The translations under genes were made by a program, and so were the position numbers. A DNA stretch of 64,000 bases, taken from Calliopum simillimum. Lineage: Eukaryota > Arthropoda > Insecta > Diptera > Lauxaniidae. The DNA is taken from the NCBI GenBank assembly GCA_951812925.1, contig OX638370.1, positions 22,745,964 to 22,809,963 on the forward strand, read 5' to 3'. This document shows positions 1-11,215 of the stretch, piece after piece. The notes beneath the pieces were generated by a model. It did not search any database and was not told the DNA's origin. It saw only the letters and a program-made list of their open reading frames with translations. Positions within the stretch are counted from its first letter, which is position 1. Each line of letters starts with the position of its first letter.

Positions 1-571
1 TTAATTTCGTTATTTCTTGTAGCTACTCCAAAAGCCTGAACAGAGCCTTTTTCTCCAACTTATGGCAAAGTTAATTACTCTATTACTTATTTATCTGGAA
101 CCAACTCTTAAATTTTATTAAAACTTCGTATCAGGAGTGCTGCTTCGTTAGGTTGCCTTTGTTGGTTTTTGTAACGTTTTTTTCTAAATCACCAAAAACC
201 ATCAATATTTTTCTATTGTTTCCGATACCATACAGAACTTTCCGAGTTTTTTCTTATTATTATTCTCATCAGTAAATTTATCATTTTTAAGCATAAAAAT
301 TGGAGACGAAGAAATACGAACTACATCGATTAAAATTATGAAGTAGATCAGATTGTCGACCGAGCACGGATCGGTCTCCAAGTACTCTACTTTGATTCAA
401 GATGAAACATTAAATATCTCCCACGACTCATACCAAGCATTTTGCATACAATGGCGATGAGTGACCTCTAAATGACATTTAAAAAAATTCTAGAAAAATT
501 CTCGGTTCACTTCTGTCAAACTCATTTTTAGATTTTTGGGGATAATTGCGGAATAAGCTATTATTTTTTTA
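1..571. other. no recognisable feature
   Basis: AT-rich non-coding sequence. No coding signal, terminal repeat or tandem repeat was seen before the INE-1-like copy that follows. Confidence 0.5.
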
Positions 572-704
572 TTCCCTACACCCAGGGTATATTCACTTTG
601 TCCTTCCGTTTGTAACGCAGAGAAGGAGGCGTGGCAGATATAGAAAAGTATATATATTCTTGATCAGCGTCACCTCCTGAGTCGATATAGCTATGTCCGT
701 CTGT

Positions 705-736
<32 letters not shown>

Positions 737-1246
737 GTGGCTGGCTGGCTGGCTGTGTGTGGAAATACATTTTTTGGGAAAACTAAGCAAGATAATTAAA
801 TGAAATTTAGTGCATAGTCTTCGACGTCAAAGTTAACTCGGGGGATTGAAAATGAGCGAAATCTATCAACAGACACGCCTACCGCCCATACAAACTATAT
901 TCAAAATGCAACTTTTTGAGTTTTTTTCACGATAATGCAACCAAAATATATATAAATACTACGAATTGTAAGCGCAAGCTCTGAACAAAAATCAGAAAAA
1001 ATCGGACAAGAGGGCGTGGCAACTCCCATATAAGCAAAAACTTCAAAACGCTGTACTGAAAGGGTTTTTTGAGATAATCAAACTAAATTTAACTCAAATG
1101 CTAAGAACTATAAATTCAAACTCTGAGAAAAAACTGGATGAATTCGGACAAGAGGGCGTGGCACCTCCCATACAAGCAAAACTTTCAAAATACTGCTGTG
1201 TAGGGTATTTAATGTTTGGCCAGGCCAAAGGTAACACCCTTACCAG
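572..1246 (+). mobile_element. INE-1/DINE-1-like Helentron-associated element, copy 1
   Basis: Non-autonomous repeat recognised from its DINE-1-like layout. It starts with a CCCTACACCCAGGGTATATT head, continues with a block resembling 'TATATATTCTTGATCAGCGTC ACCTCCTGAGTCGATATAGC', then a GTCCGTCTGTCTGGCTGG microsatellite core, and several spaced 'GGACAAGAGGGCGTGGCA' blocks. The 3' end has a perfect hairpin (TTTGGCC/GGCCAAA, 1214-1228) about a dozen bases before a degraded CTAG-type terminus (here CCAG). Hairpin plus CTAG is the known Helitron/Helentron 3' end. It encodes nothing and would depend on Rep-helicase supplied elsewhere. Full-length compared with the copies at 3486 and 30729. Confidence 0.8.
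697..757. repeat. (GGCT)n microsatellite in the INE-1-like core
   Basis: Roughly a dozen CTGG/GGCT tetramers with one GGGT interruption. It sits where Drosophila DINE-1 carries its variable core microsatellite. Copies 2 and 3 have only a few units, so this locus has expanded. Confidence 0.85.
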
Positions 1247-3131
1247 TTTTTAATTAGTTTAATAAATACATGGTTTGTGACACCGTGCAATCTTCTCATA
1301 TAAACTTCAAGGACTCTGGTGAACTTCTTCGAATTTAGAGGGTATTAAATTTTTAATGGTCTTTTTATAAAATTTTAATAACAGCCTAATACTGGACATG
1401 TAAAGGTTAATCTTGAAGAAGAATGCATTCTGACGCATTTCCACGCAAAAAATATTTGAATGAAATTTTCAGCTTACCATTAAATTTGTACAAAATCGAA
1501 AACTTAATACTTAGTAGTTTTTCAATTTCTTTTTTGTACTTTCTATCACAATTTCTTCCTTTCACTGTACAGCTGTATCGATAATTGAAAAAAAAAACGA
1601 AGCTCGTTTTTGCCTGCTATATATAGAAGCGAAACATTGTCGTCGGGGGAACATGGTTTTTATTCTTTTTGCTAAGGCATTAAACCTTTTTTTTGTTATT
1701 CTATTTGGCCATCATTGTTGCAACTAAATGGTTTCAATGATTACGTGTACTGGAATTGTAAAATGAGTTATTGGACTTTCGTTTGGTTGGTTTATTATGG
1801 ATTATTCTGTGTAAGTTCATACCAAAACTAAGTACTTTTGTAAACTTTGAATAAGTAAGTAATAAGTCTTGCATACTTGTATGCTAATAAATTACATCGA
1901 AGAAAAGTTTTTAAAGGATCTTATTAAATACCCACTAAACTAAACATTTGGAGTAAGCAAAAAAGGTATTTTATCAAATATAAGAGCGGTGTAGAAAATT
2001 TCACGGATAGCTCAAAATACTACATGTACTACATAAGATTTGTTCCTCAAGTTGAATCACTTAAAAATTATGTTACTTCTATTTATTTAGAGCGATAAGC
2101 AAGGAGCTTGAGTAGATGTGTTTCGAGTTGTCTGGGACCAAAGATTTTCTTTTTTGGCAATTTAATTTAAATGAAAAACGATAAATGGCTAACGCTGCTG
2201 CTGAAGCGAGTGATGTTAAATCAATGATGATTGAGCCATCGATTATCTTCCATGCTGCCGACCAATTTTATAATCTTTGCAACCGATCGCCAGAGCATAT
2301 ATTGCTTAGATTTGATGAATACTTTAGAATTCGCTTACTTTTGAGTCCATATATCATAAATACCGATCGGTAGAACCCCACGCACCATTAAAGTAATTCA
2401 CTCTACTTTAATCCAAACTTTTTTCTCAGGTATTTCAAAATTAATTGTTATATTTTTATTAATAAACAAATAAATGATTTCTTTGTTGTAGCAGCAGCAG
2501 CATAAAAAAACTGTAATGACTTTAGTTGTCATTCTAACAAATTACTCAACTATGGCATCATTAATGAGTTATGGTGTTGTTTTATGTAATTTTTATGTCT
2601 GATGACAAAAGTTTTAAGCATTTTTCTTTGAAGTGTTTTTAAATATTTGCATCAGTTGTAATTTCTTTATTTGACTTTTGTCGTTCAAAAAAGTGCTCTG
2701 TTAGTGCTCTTGTATGTTAAATGTTACTAACATACCATCCACACTATCCACAAAAGAGCACATGCGCTCTGCAGTCTACACATCAAAGGGGAAATTCAGT
2801 TTAGTGATGTGTAAAGTTGTATCGCTAAATCATGTACTGTACTACATTTTAGTACTTTGCACTATTGCAAGTGTATTTATATTAAAACAAATATCAAGAT
2901 TCTGATAAAAAGATTCGTAAAAGAAATATGAGTGCTACAAGTTAAAAAATGATTAAACAAATGTTCTGTACGAGTATTCAAGTAATGTGTGGAATTACTT
3001 TGTTTTTGAAGAGTACTGACAAAGTCTAAAATTACCCAAATTCATAGATAAGTGTCGAGAAATTCAATAAAACTTGGAAGGTGCTTAGAAGTGTTTACAT
3101 ATTTACTACTTATTTGTTCAAGTATTGTAAA
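1247..3131. other. unannotated AT-rich DNA
   Basis: No coding or mobile-element signature was found. A TATATATAG string lies at 1618-1626 and could pass for a TATA box, but nothing downstream supports a transcript. Short open frames here lack any recognisable protein feature. Confidence 0.4.
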
Positions 3132-3380
3132 AATATATAGAACACCGAAAAACGTAAGTTTCCAAAGACTATTCGGAACGACTTTTCCCTCTGCTATTTT
3201 GCAAAATTCGCGCAACTATTTCAAAGTGATCTAATAGCGGTACTCCTTAGATGCTTTAAGCCCTTCTCCTACGCGTTTTCCGCGGTAACGATAAATTTGA
3301 TGCAATTTTCGGAAAATAGCGAAGGAAAAAGTTTTTCGGAACAGTCCCAGGAATCTAACATTTTTCGGTGTTATATAGAT
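3132..3380. repeat. small foldback (inverted repeat)
   Basis: The left arm (about 3132-3225) and right arm (about 3295-3380) are diverged reverse complements. Both contain ATATAG..ACACCGAAAAA followed by matching GGAAC/CTTTTTCC and GCTATTTT blocks. Two short open frames on opposite strands share a TPKNV stretch only because of this symmetry. No target duplication was identified. Confidence 0.6.
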
Positions 3381-3485
3381 TTCTACCCACCCGTTATGTA
3401 CCATTCTCATGAAAAAGCATAAAAAAATCAAATTTCCTTTAGAGCAAGGCTCTATGTAGCTACTTAGTATACACCCTATTCCTTT

Positions 3486-4280
3486 ATACCCTACACCCAG
3501 TGTATATTTACTTTGTTATTCCGTTTGTAACGCAGAGAAATAGGCGTGGCAGGTATTGAAAAGTACATAAATTCTTGATCAGCGTCACCTCCTATGTCGA
3601 TATGACCATTTCCGTCTGTCTATCTGTCTGGCTGGCTGGCTGTTCGTCTGTGGAAATATTTTTTACGGCAAAATTAAGCAAGATAGTCTGATGAAATTTA
3701 ATACACTGCCTGTGTTGTAATGGTTATCTAGCGGGATCAAAAATGAGCGAAATCGGTTAACGGACACGCCTACCACCCATACAAAAAATATATTCAAAAC
3801 GCAATTTTATGAGCATTATCTACGATAACGCAACCAAAATAGACATAAATATAAGGAATAGTGACTGAAAGCACTTGCCAAAAATAAGGTGAATTTGGAT
3901 AAGAGGGCGAGGCACCTCCCAGTAAGTAAGACTTTCAAAATGCTATACTAAAAGTGTTTTTAGAGACAGTTCAACAAAATTTTACTCAGACACTTAAGAC
4001 AGTAAATGCAAGCTCTGATCAAAAACTTGGTCGATTCGGACAAGAAGACTTGGCACCTCCCATACGATCATAATTTTTGAAATGCTACAAAAAAAGCGTA
4101 ACTTGAGGTTTTGCAAGTAAATTTCGCACGAATACTTAAAATAGTTAGCGCACGGTCTAAGCAAAAACTACTCGAATTCAGAAAAGAAGGCATGGCACCT
4201 GTCCTACAAGCAAAATTTTAAAAAAGCTGCAGTGTAGGGTATGTAATTTTTGGTCTGGCCAAAGGAAACACCCTTACTAG
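3486..4280 (+). mobile_element. INE-1/DINE-1-like element, copy 2
   Basis: Same architecture as copy 1: ACCCTACACCCAGTGTATAT head, TTCTTGATCAGCGTCACCTC block, short GTCTGGCTGG core, several GGACAAGA..GGCA blocks, and a 3' hairpin at 4249-4263 (one arm mutated, TTTGGTC/GGCCAAA). It ends in CCCTTACTAG, the canonical CTAG terminus. At about 795 bp it is longer than copy 1 because it carries an extra internal block. Non-coding. Confidence 0.8.
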
Positions 4281-4448
4281 TTTTTTTAATATGATTTTCT
4301 TAGTTTTTTTTGGAACGAAAACTTTGTCCAATCTTTTTTAAATGATTTCCTTGGTAAATTTTTTATTAGATTTAACTAAAAAAAACCATGTATGAAGTTC
4401 ATGTAGATGGTTGGGTTCAGGCTTAGGTTCGGATTTTTTGTTAAAATT
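4281..4448. other. short AT-rich spacer
   Basis: Nothing recognised between the INE-1-like copy and a dispersed-repeat fragment. Confidence 0.4.
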
Positions 4449-4590
4449 GTACCAGGGATGATAAATGAGCTTTTCCATACTGTACCAAATATCAAAAGAA
4501 AAGAGTTTAGTACTTTTGCACAAAAAGTACCAAAATTATTTAGTACATTTGTGGTCGAATTTCGACCACAGGGCGATTCTAGTAAATCCA
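4449..4590 (+). repeat. dispersed repeat fragment (paralog at 44541)
   Basis: Begins TGTACCAGGGATGATAAATG and shares several blocks with 44541-44668: the opening, a 'CCAAAATTATTTAGTACATT' stretch, and a 'CGATTCTAGTAAAT'-like end. The two copies lie 40 kb apart in the same orientation and suggest an old interspersed element of unknown class. No terminal structure was seen. Confidence 0.6.
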
Positions 4591-4749
4591 AACGTGAGCA
4601 AAATAGTTTTTAGTTTAACGAAACGATATATCGATACGTACTTAATAATATAAAGTACTGAAATTACATATCACTAAACACGAAAGAGAAATAATTTTCA
4701 CTTACAAAGAGAGAGCAAAAATAGCATAAATATAACATATGCCCTGCAG

Positions 4750-6257
4750 TGCAACTGTTCAGAAATGTAAAAACTGTAGCTGTTAGTTAACAGCGCATAA
4801 CTGATATCCGACGAAACATAACATTGAGCTGTCGTTACGCTGTTAAAGTGTTGAACGATTTTCGTCTAAAAAGTAAAGTGAAAAGCGTTGAATGCTTTCA
4901 GTGCGTTAATGGTTATCGAGCCAACTGCAACGGTTTTTGCATTTAACGGAGTGTTGAAAAAGTAACGTGTACGGCTGATAAAAAAAGGATTTCTAAGGTT
5001 GCATTTAAAATTTTAACAAAAAAAAAGTGTGCAAAAAAGGATAAAAAGAATATTTTATGTTGGTGTGATGGCGTGGAAAATTTGAGCGCATATTTATTAA
5101 TTGAAAGGATTTTTTTTGTAAAGAAGATAAAAAAATAAAGAAGAAAAAATTAAAAAAAAAATTGCCAAAAAATTCGGCAGAGTTACTGGTCGGCTAAGTT
5201 GCCACCCAACGGTGACCCTACACACAAATCAAACAGTTTTGAATTATTAAAACAGGTATTTTTTTCCGGGCCTTGCTTTTGTGCTGAAATAAAAAGGTGA
5301 AAAACAACCCAAAATAAATAAAAGAAAAACGAAAAAACTAAGCGAAGCAAAGGCGAAAAATGCGCGCGTATAATTTTCAACAAAGCGGAAACGGATATCG
5401 GAAGTGTGCGTTATATTTGGGAGTTAACTAGAGTGCAGCAGCAGCAGACACACACACGGGCAACCGAGCGACCGAGTGTTTGTGTTGGCATCGTAAGCAT
5501 GTGTGTGTGTGTGTTTAAAATTGAATATTCAATTAGTTTTAACTAACACACACAGCAGACAGACAACAGCGCAGCGCAGCGCAAGCCAACGGAACCACAA
5601 CTACGGCATTTTGGGGGATTCAACTCTGCGTGAGCGCGCGCGTTTGTGTGTGTGTTTGGTCAGCACATTTGCCCTTTGTGTCCTGCCGACTAAAATCCGG
5701 TTATGTTTATTTTATTGTTGACCTAATGTGATTTTAATAACGTGCCACATATGCGTCCCAGAGTGTTACGTATTTAAATGCGCGTACTTAAAAAATTGCT
5801 GTCTGCTTTTAGGCGCTCAAGCGGATGAATACAATTAAATTATCTCTAACGAGAGTCTGTAGTTGGTAAATTAAATAAATTACTGCAATTTTCGGTCAAG
5901 TGTTGAAGCGTGTAGTGTTGCCGTTCTTTATTTTTCGCTACAGCGTTACCACACATTCATTAATTTCGTATTTTTTGATTAATTGTTTACCTTTCAAGTG
6001 CGCGCTGCTGCTTCGTTTTATCCTTGCGCTTGTGTGCGTGCACTTAATTGAAGGTTCAGTTAATGTTCGTACCCGTCGTTTGTTTGTATGTGTGTGTAGT
6101 GGCTGTCAGTCAGTGTAATAGTGTTTCCATTCAATTCAATTTATTTAATTGAATTTTTTATTTTTTATTTTCTAAACGGAAATTAAAAATGAAAACAATT
6201 TTCATTTTATGCAATCGAGTGCAGAGCGTGTTGAACGAGTGCTGAAAGCTGTGCAAA
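4750..6257 (+). other. candidate 5' non-coding first exon of an unidentified fly gene
   Basis: Composition differs from everything around it. It is rich in CpG, CAG, CA and TG runs (CAGCAGCAG and CACACACA near 5440, TGTGTGTG at 5500-5513, GCGCAGCGCAGCGCA near 5570) and appears free of transposon sequence. It ends GCTGTGCAAA followed by GTAAGTAA, a near-ideal splice donor at 6258. The last ATG before the donor (6189) opens only about 18 codons, and other short frames (5503-5721, 5900-6118) look like leader uORFs. Length and composition fit the long untranslated first exons of fly developmental genes. The start is uncertain because no Inr or TATA could be assigned firmly. An alternative is simply unique intronic DNA. 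Confidence 0.4.
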
Positions 6258-6326
6258 GTAAGTAATTTCAGTTTGATTTGATTAAATTCTAAAGAGATTT
6301 TTTTGATTTATTGCGGTTGAATTTTA

Positions 6327-7718
6327 GTACAGTCATTTGGTAGTTTTACCTGGAAAGTTTTGCGGGATTTCTGCAAATGAGTTATTTTATAGATTTCGAT
6401 GTGCTCTTTCAGAATTTCAACTTTGCTACCTCGTATCGTGTTCGCTCGAGCCGCCATATTGGAAAAATGGCGTCCAAAATCAGTTTTTTACAAATATCTC
6501 TTTAACGGTTACGTTTAGAGAAAAATTTTTTAGGACAATGTTGTAGCTTATAAAATTTTCTATAAAAATGAACTTTGAATTGTTTTCGTACGACTTATAA
6601 CTCAGGAGATATCTTTATTCAAAATTTTAGAAAAATTAGTAAATTGTGAATGCCACTTATGAGTAGGCACAGTGATGTGTCAAGCTTATAATTACGATAA
6701 CTTATGAACGGTGAGTCGCACTTTTAAAATAAAAACACCTATTTATAGGGAATAACTTGTTCTACAAGATACATATTATTTTTTTTTCATATCACCTATA
6801 GTTAAGGAGATATTTTTTCCCACAAACCCAAAATTTTGAAAAAAAACGTTTTTTCAAAATGGCTCTTAAACGGTTCGTCCTAGAAAAAAAATTGTCAATG
6901 CATTTGGTAGAACGTTCAATTTTCTATAAGAGTCTCTTTGAGCTGTTTTTTCGTCAGACTTACCCTTCATGAGATATCGCGTCTTGAAAATCATTCAAAA
7001 TTGAATATTGTTCTATGCGCCCTACTATGTTCAATTTTGAATGATTTTCAAGTCGCGATATCTCATGAAGGGTAAGTCTGACGAAAAAACAGCTCGAAGA
7101 GACTCTTATAGGAAATTGAACGTTCTACCAAATGCATTGACAATTTTTTTTCTAGGACGAACCGTTTAGGAGCCATTTTGAAAAAACGTTTTTTTTCAAA
7201 ATTTTAGGTTTGTGGGAAAAATATCTCCTTAACTATAGGTGATATGAAAAAAAAAATAATGTGTAACTTGTAGAGCAAGTTAATCCCTATAAATAAGTGT
7301 TTTTATTTTAAACGTGCGACTCACCGTTCATAAGTTATCGTAATTATAAGCTTGACACATCACTGTGCCTACTCATAAGTGGCATTCACAATTTACTAAT
7401 TTTTCTAAAATTTTGAATAAAGATATCTCCTGAGTTATAAGTCGTACGAAAACAATTCAAAGGTCATTTATATAGAAAATTTTATAAGCTACAACATTGT
7501 CCTAAGAAATTTTTCTCTAAACGTAACCGTTAAAGAGATATTTGTAAAAAACTGATTTTGGACGCCATTTTTCCAATATGGCGGCTCGAGCGAACACGAT
7601 ACGAGGTAGCAAAGTTGAAATTCTGAAAGAGCACATCGAAATCTATAAAAAAACTCATTTGCAGAAATCCCGCAAAACTTTCCAGGTAACATCATTTTTT
7701 TCTCCCAAATGATTGTAC
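6327..7718. mobile_element. 1.39-kb near-perfect palindrome (foldback element)
   Basis: The left arm (6327-7005) and right arm (7030-7718) are reverse complements over about 680 bp with only scattered differences. The loop is about 24 nt, near 7006-7029. Tips read GTACAGTCATTTGG on the left and GTACAATCATTTGG on the reversed right, each preceded by TA, consistent with a TA target duplication. Each arm carries the same short open frame (LPGKFCGISANE...), a consequence of symmetry with no known domain. Transcription from either side would give a hairpin RNA with about 680 bp of duplex. The transposase family is unknown. Confidence 0.85.
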
Positions 7719-8040
7719 TATTTGATATTTTAAAAATATTTGAATGAAATCAAATGTTGTATGAGATTGATTCCGTGTCAAATCGTCAAGATTTTTTTGA
7801 TGGAATCGGATTTGGCTATAAATTGGCATAGGCAACAGTTGCATAGTGCAAAATATTGCTACCAATTATTTCTTCAAAACTTAAAAAAACTACGGCTGTA
7901 TTGGACTTCAAATTTAATTTTAGTTTTTTAAGGAGCTTTAATTTCAATTGCTTTATTCAATTTTCAAATTAAGGGTGTCAAATAATTTATTTTAAATTTA
8001 AATCTTTTTAAAATAAAACCAAAATTTCGTTTAGTTAGAA
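7719..8040. other. unannotated AT-rich DNA
   Basis: No repeat or coding signal recognised, apart from a TTAAGGGTGTCAAATAA string near 7970 that might be the left end of the next element. Confidence 0.35.
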
Positions 8041-8726
8041 ATTTCAATTTGTAATGGAGAGTTCAGTTATGATACGGGTTTTGTTTTTGAGCCATAACTT
8101 TTTACTGGTAAACAAACCGTTTAAGGTGTTTTATGCATCGTTTGAAAGGTAAGTTATTTCATCAAATGCAAAAGTTATTGCCAATTTTCAAAGAACATGT
8201 ATTTTGCAACTTAAAAACTTGTATCCGGTTATGAGACACCTAGAAAAATGCAATAAAAATGAGAAAATATGAAATAAAAACGCCATAACTGTGTGTTAGC
8301 ACAATTTTTTATTCATTTTTCGTTACATTAATATTGAAAGATTTTGGTTCGAAAGATAAAATGTCTACATCGTAACAAATTTTAAATCCGGGTATGAAAC
8401 ACCTTTAAAAATTCAATTTAAATTAGAAAATACGAAATAAAAATACCATAACTGTACGAAAGCACATGTATCATTACATACATGTCGATATTTGACAGTT
8501 GCACACGATTTGGGTTCGAAAAATAAGGTTTCTCATACCCGGATACATGATGTGTCTCATACCCGAATACATGACGCTTTTTAAGAAAAGGTGATGGCTT
8601 AAAAACTTGGTCATAGTAAAAGGACAGTTTTACAGTAGTCAGATTGGCAATATTAATTTTGCATCATAGAAAAAATCTACTGTCTCATACCCGAAGGTGT
8701 CTCAACCCGGATACACTCCCTTACTG
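8041..8726. mobile_element. repeat region with iterated GTATCCGGGTATGAGACA motif
   Basis: About six copies of the motif occur in both orientations: near 8220, 8388, 8530, 8552, 8681 and 8700. The right boundary reads, reversed, GTAAGGGAGTGTATCCGGGT. A similar TAAGGGTGT string near 7970 may be the other terminus but is too short to be sure. No protein is encoded. It is one of several element families in this window that repeat a private motif about 14-18 nt long. Confidence 0.5.
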
Positions 8727-8761
8727 AAAAAAAAAAAAAATGGGAAGATGCTTTATGTTAG

Positions 8762-10690
8762 ATATGGATGATTCTACAAAAAAAGTAACAAGAGCGCTAT
8801 AGTCCTATCTCCACTTTTTGCGATTTTTAGATTTTTGCAGTTATGGCATTATTGTGGGCTTCTTTACCGTGTGGAAAACTGTGTAAACCAATACCACTAA
8901 AATACCAAAATATTCGATAATTAAGAAAAATCCTATCTCCAAACTGTAATTTTTTCAAGAGCGCTACTGTCCTATCTCCACTGAATATTCAAATAATTCA
9001 CATTTTTAAAAAAAATTCTTCGTTTTTTCGCGTTTTCTTTGCGTTTCATGACTTTTTGCGACACTTTAGTGAACAAATTTGGTTACACCCAAGACTCCAC
9101 TCTTGTCTATCGGAACCAAAAATTAAAAAAAAAAAATTTCGTTTTTTTCGTGCTTTTTACGTCATTTTAGTGGAAAAAATTCAAAAAATGTACCAAATAC
9201 GTCGTTTATTTCAATAGTAGTGGAGTTCTATATAAGGGCAAAAGTAATGACATACTACAAATTTGCTGGGAATCGTTAGAAATTAATAAAATTGGAAATA
9301 TACTATAGGTAAAATTATGGCATGTATCGTTTTATCAAAATTGTAGCCAATCCTAAATAACCATTGTTGAAATCTTCTTTTTGCATTTCCCAACAATTCG
9401 AAACGTGGAGATAGGACTATAGCGCTCTAAGATATTGAAATATTTCAGCTACTTTTTTCTAAGTTAACTCTTCGAAAAAAATTGTTATATATGGAATTGA
9501 CATACACAAAAGTTGGTCCCTTATTTTAGACTATCTTCGCTCAGTTTTGCCGTATTCTAAATGTAAATTTCTTAAAAATTGAGTAAAATGAAAACTGAAA
9601 GTGAGAAGAAAGAGGAGATTCGGTGTATTTTCAGCTCACTCAGTTTTGGTTTTTCGATAGTGAGTGTTCGTGTGGTTTTTTTTTTTTTTTTAAAAAGTTT
9701 CAAAATTTTCTAAAAAACGCATGTGTGCATCATTCTCCGCGTTAGTTTTGTTTTATATTACTTAATGTATTATTTTATCTTTATATAATTAAATCAATAC
9801 ACAATTAGAGGAGTTATCCACCAGTTTCAACTTTTTTTGAAAAAATTTCTATTTTCATTGTGATATTATGTACTATTTTTGCAACATTTTGTCATTCTCC
9901 GTTTAATCATTCTCCATGTTTTTTTTTTGTTTGTTTTACTTTAACTATTTCAGTGCATTTGCAGCTCAGTCACTTTTGGTTTTTCGATAGTGATTGTTCG
10001 TGTGTTTTTTTTAAATAAAAAGATTAAAAATTTTGTAAAAAAACGCAAGTGCGCATCATTCTCCGCGTTCGGTATCTTATATTATTAAAAATATTATTTT
10101 ATCTTTATATAAGGAAAACAATAAACAATTACGGAGGCTTTCCACCAGTTTCAACTTTTTTAAAAACAATTTATGTTTGCATTGTGACATGACTGTTTTA
10201 ACAACATCTCGTCATCCTCCGTTTGATCATTCTCCGTCGCTTTTTGCAACATGTCATCACTCTCTGTTTACTTACCCTCAACCTGGTTTTCTTTTTGTTA
10301 GTTTTGCTTAAGCTATTTATTTAAAAAATAAAAACTTAAATTTAGTCTCAAAAACCTTAAATAAACTTTTTAAAAATCCAACATAAACTTTTAGGATAGC
10401 CACTTAGTTATTTTCAAAAATCTTATATAATTCTTCCTTTTTTTTGACTAAGTTGAAATTTTAGCTTCAGAAAAGCTCAGATAAACTTTTTTAAAATTTT
10501 ATCAAACTTTTGGTATTGCCAACCGTTTTTTTTTTTGTAAGTTTTGTTTGAACCAAATTTTGGTTGAATGAATTTTTTCAACGATTAAAGCTATTTTTTC
10601 TTTAGTGTGTAATTTTAATGGCGAACATAAAAAAAGTTAGATTTCAAATAAATTTTCGAAATCAACCATTTGGCAACCTTAAAAATTTAT
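8762..10690 (+). mobile_element. non-autonomous element family with CATTCTCCGT motifs, copy A
   Basis: The left end reads ATATGGATGATTCT (8762-8775). Inside, AGAGCGCTATAGTCCTATCT at about 8791 recurs near 8958 and inverted at about 9410-9433. From 9730 on, ATCATTCTCCGT-type motifs recur (near 9736, 9893, 9911, 10049, 10209, 10225). The right part has repeated 'TTGCCANNTGGTT' blocks. It aligns by eye with reversed copies at 49690-51605 and 60999-62225 and with the split copy at 14580-17940. No open frame of useful size, so probably mobilised by an unseen partner. Confidence 0.6.
9030..9190 (-). repeat. diverged inverted copy of the 34165-34520 tandem unit
   Basis: Contains GCGTTTCATGACTTTTTGCG, a degraded CACTTTAGTG, ACACCCAAG and CGGAACCAAAAATTAAAA in the order expected for the reverse complement of the roughly 110-bp unit repeated at 34165-34520. 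It shows the same sequence was carried into two different repeats. Confidence 0.55.
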
Positions 10691-10694
10691 GAGG

Positions 10695-11215
10695 GTCAGC
10701 GATAGGTAAAGATATGGCGGTTAGTAAAATCAAGAAAATAAAATTTACTTTATAATGCTTTATTGAAAAGTAACGTACCGGTTAAAAATTTACGGAAATA
10801 TGATCACTCAAACATTGAAATTTTGTTTATGCGGTCGAAAAAGCGGTTTTTACCAAGGCATCTGACCAAAAAAGTGTGATGGGTAAAAAATGCTTATAAT
10901 CGTCCAAGAAATACGAGTGAATTTTTTTTTAATTATTTAGGAATTTTTAATTTTTTGTCCAATTATTAAAAAAATATAAAATGTCCCAAAAAATGCTAAA
11001 GTATTCCAATTATTTTTTGACATACACACTTTTTTCGTAAGACGCCTAGGTTTTGAGTAAAAAAGCTTTTCTGACTCTTGAACAAAATTTCCATGTTCGA
11101 GTGCACAAATTTCGGTCCATTTTTAGTCTAAGAAATTTTTTTGATAAAGCATTTTAAACGAAATTTAGTTTTTTTTCTTACATTTTTCTACATTTGAAGC
11201 TATCTCTGTCCCTTA
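10695..11215. repeat. foldback (long inverted repeat)
   Basis: Arms at about 10695-10895 and 11015-11215. Inverted matches include TTTATAATGCTTTATTGA against GATAAAGCATTTTAAAC, ACTCAAACATTGAAATTTTG against CAAAATTTCCATGTTCGAGT, and AAAAAAGTGTG against CACACTTTTTT. Identity is moderate, so it is older than the 6.3-kb palindrome. Central spacer about 120 bp. Confidence 0.65.

Noticed and set aside
1618..1626. TATATATAG as a promoter TATA box
   Set aside because: Expected by chance in DNA this AT-rich. No downstream initiator, leader or coding region.
6337..6546. Matching 68-69 codon frames on opposite strands (also 7489-7695)
   Set aside because: Identical because they lie in the two arms of a palindrome. 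No known protein feature, and symmetry explains the duplication.
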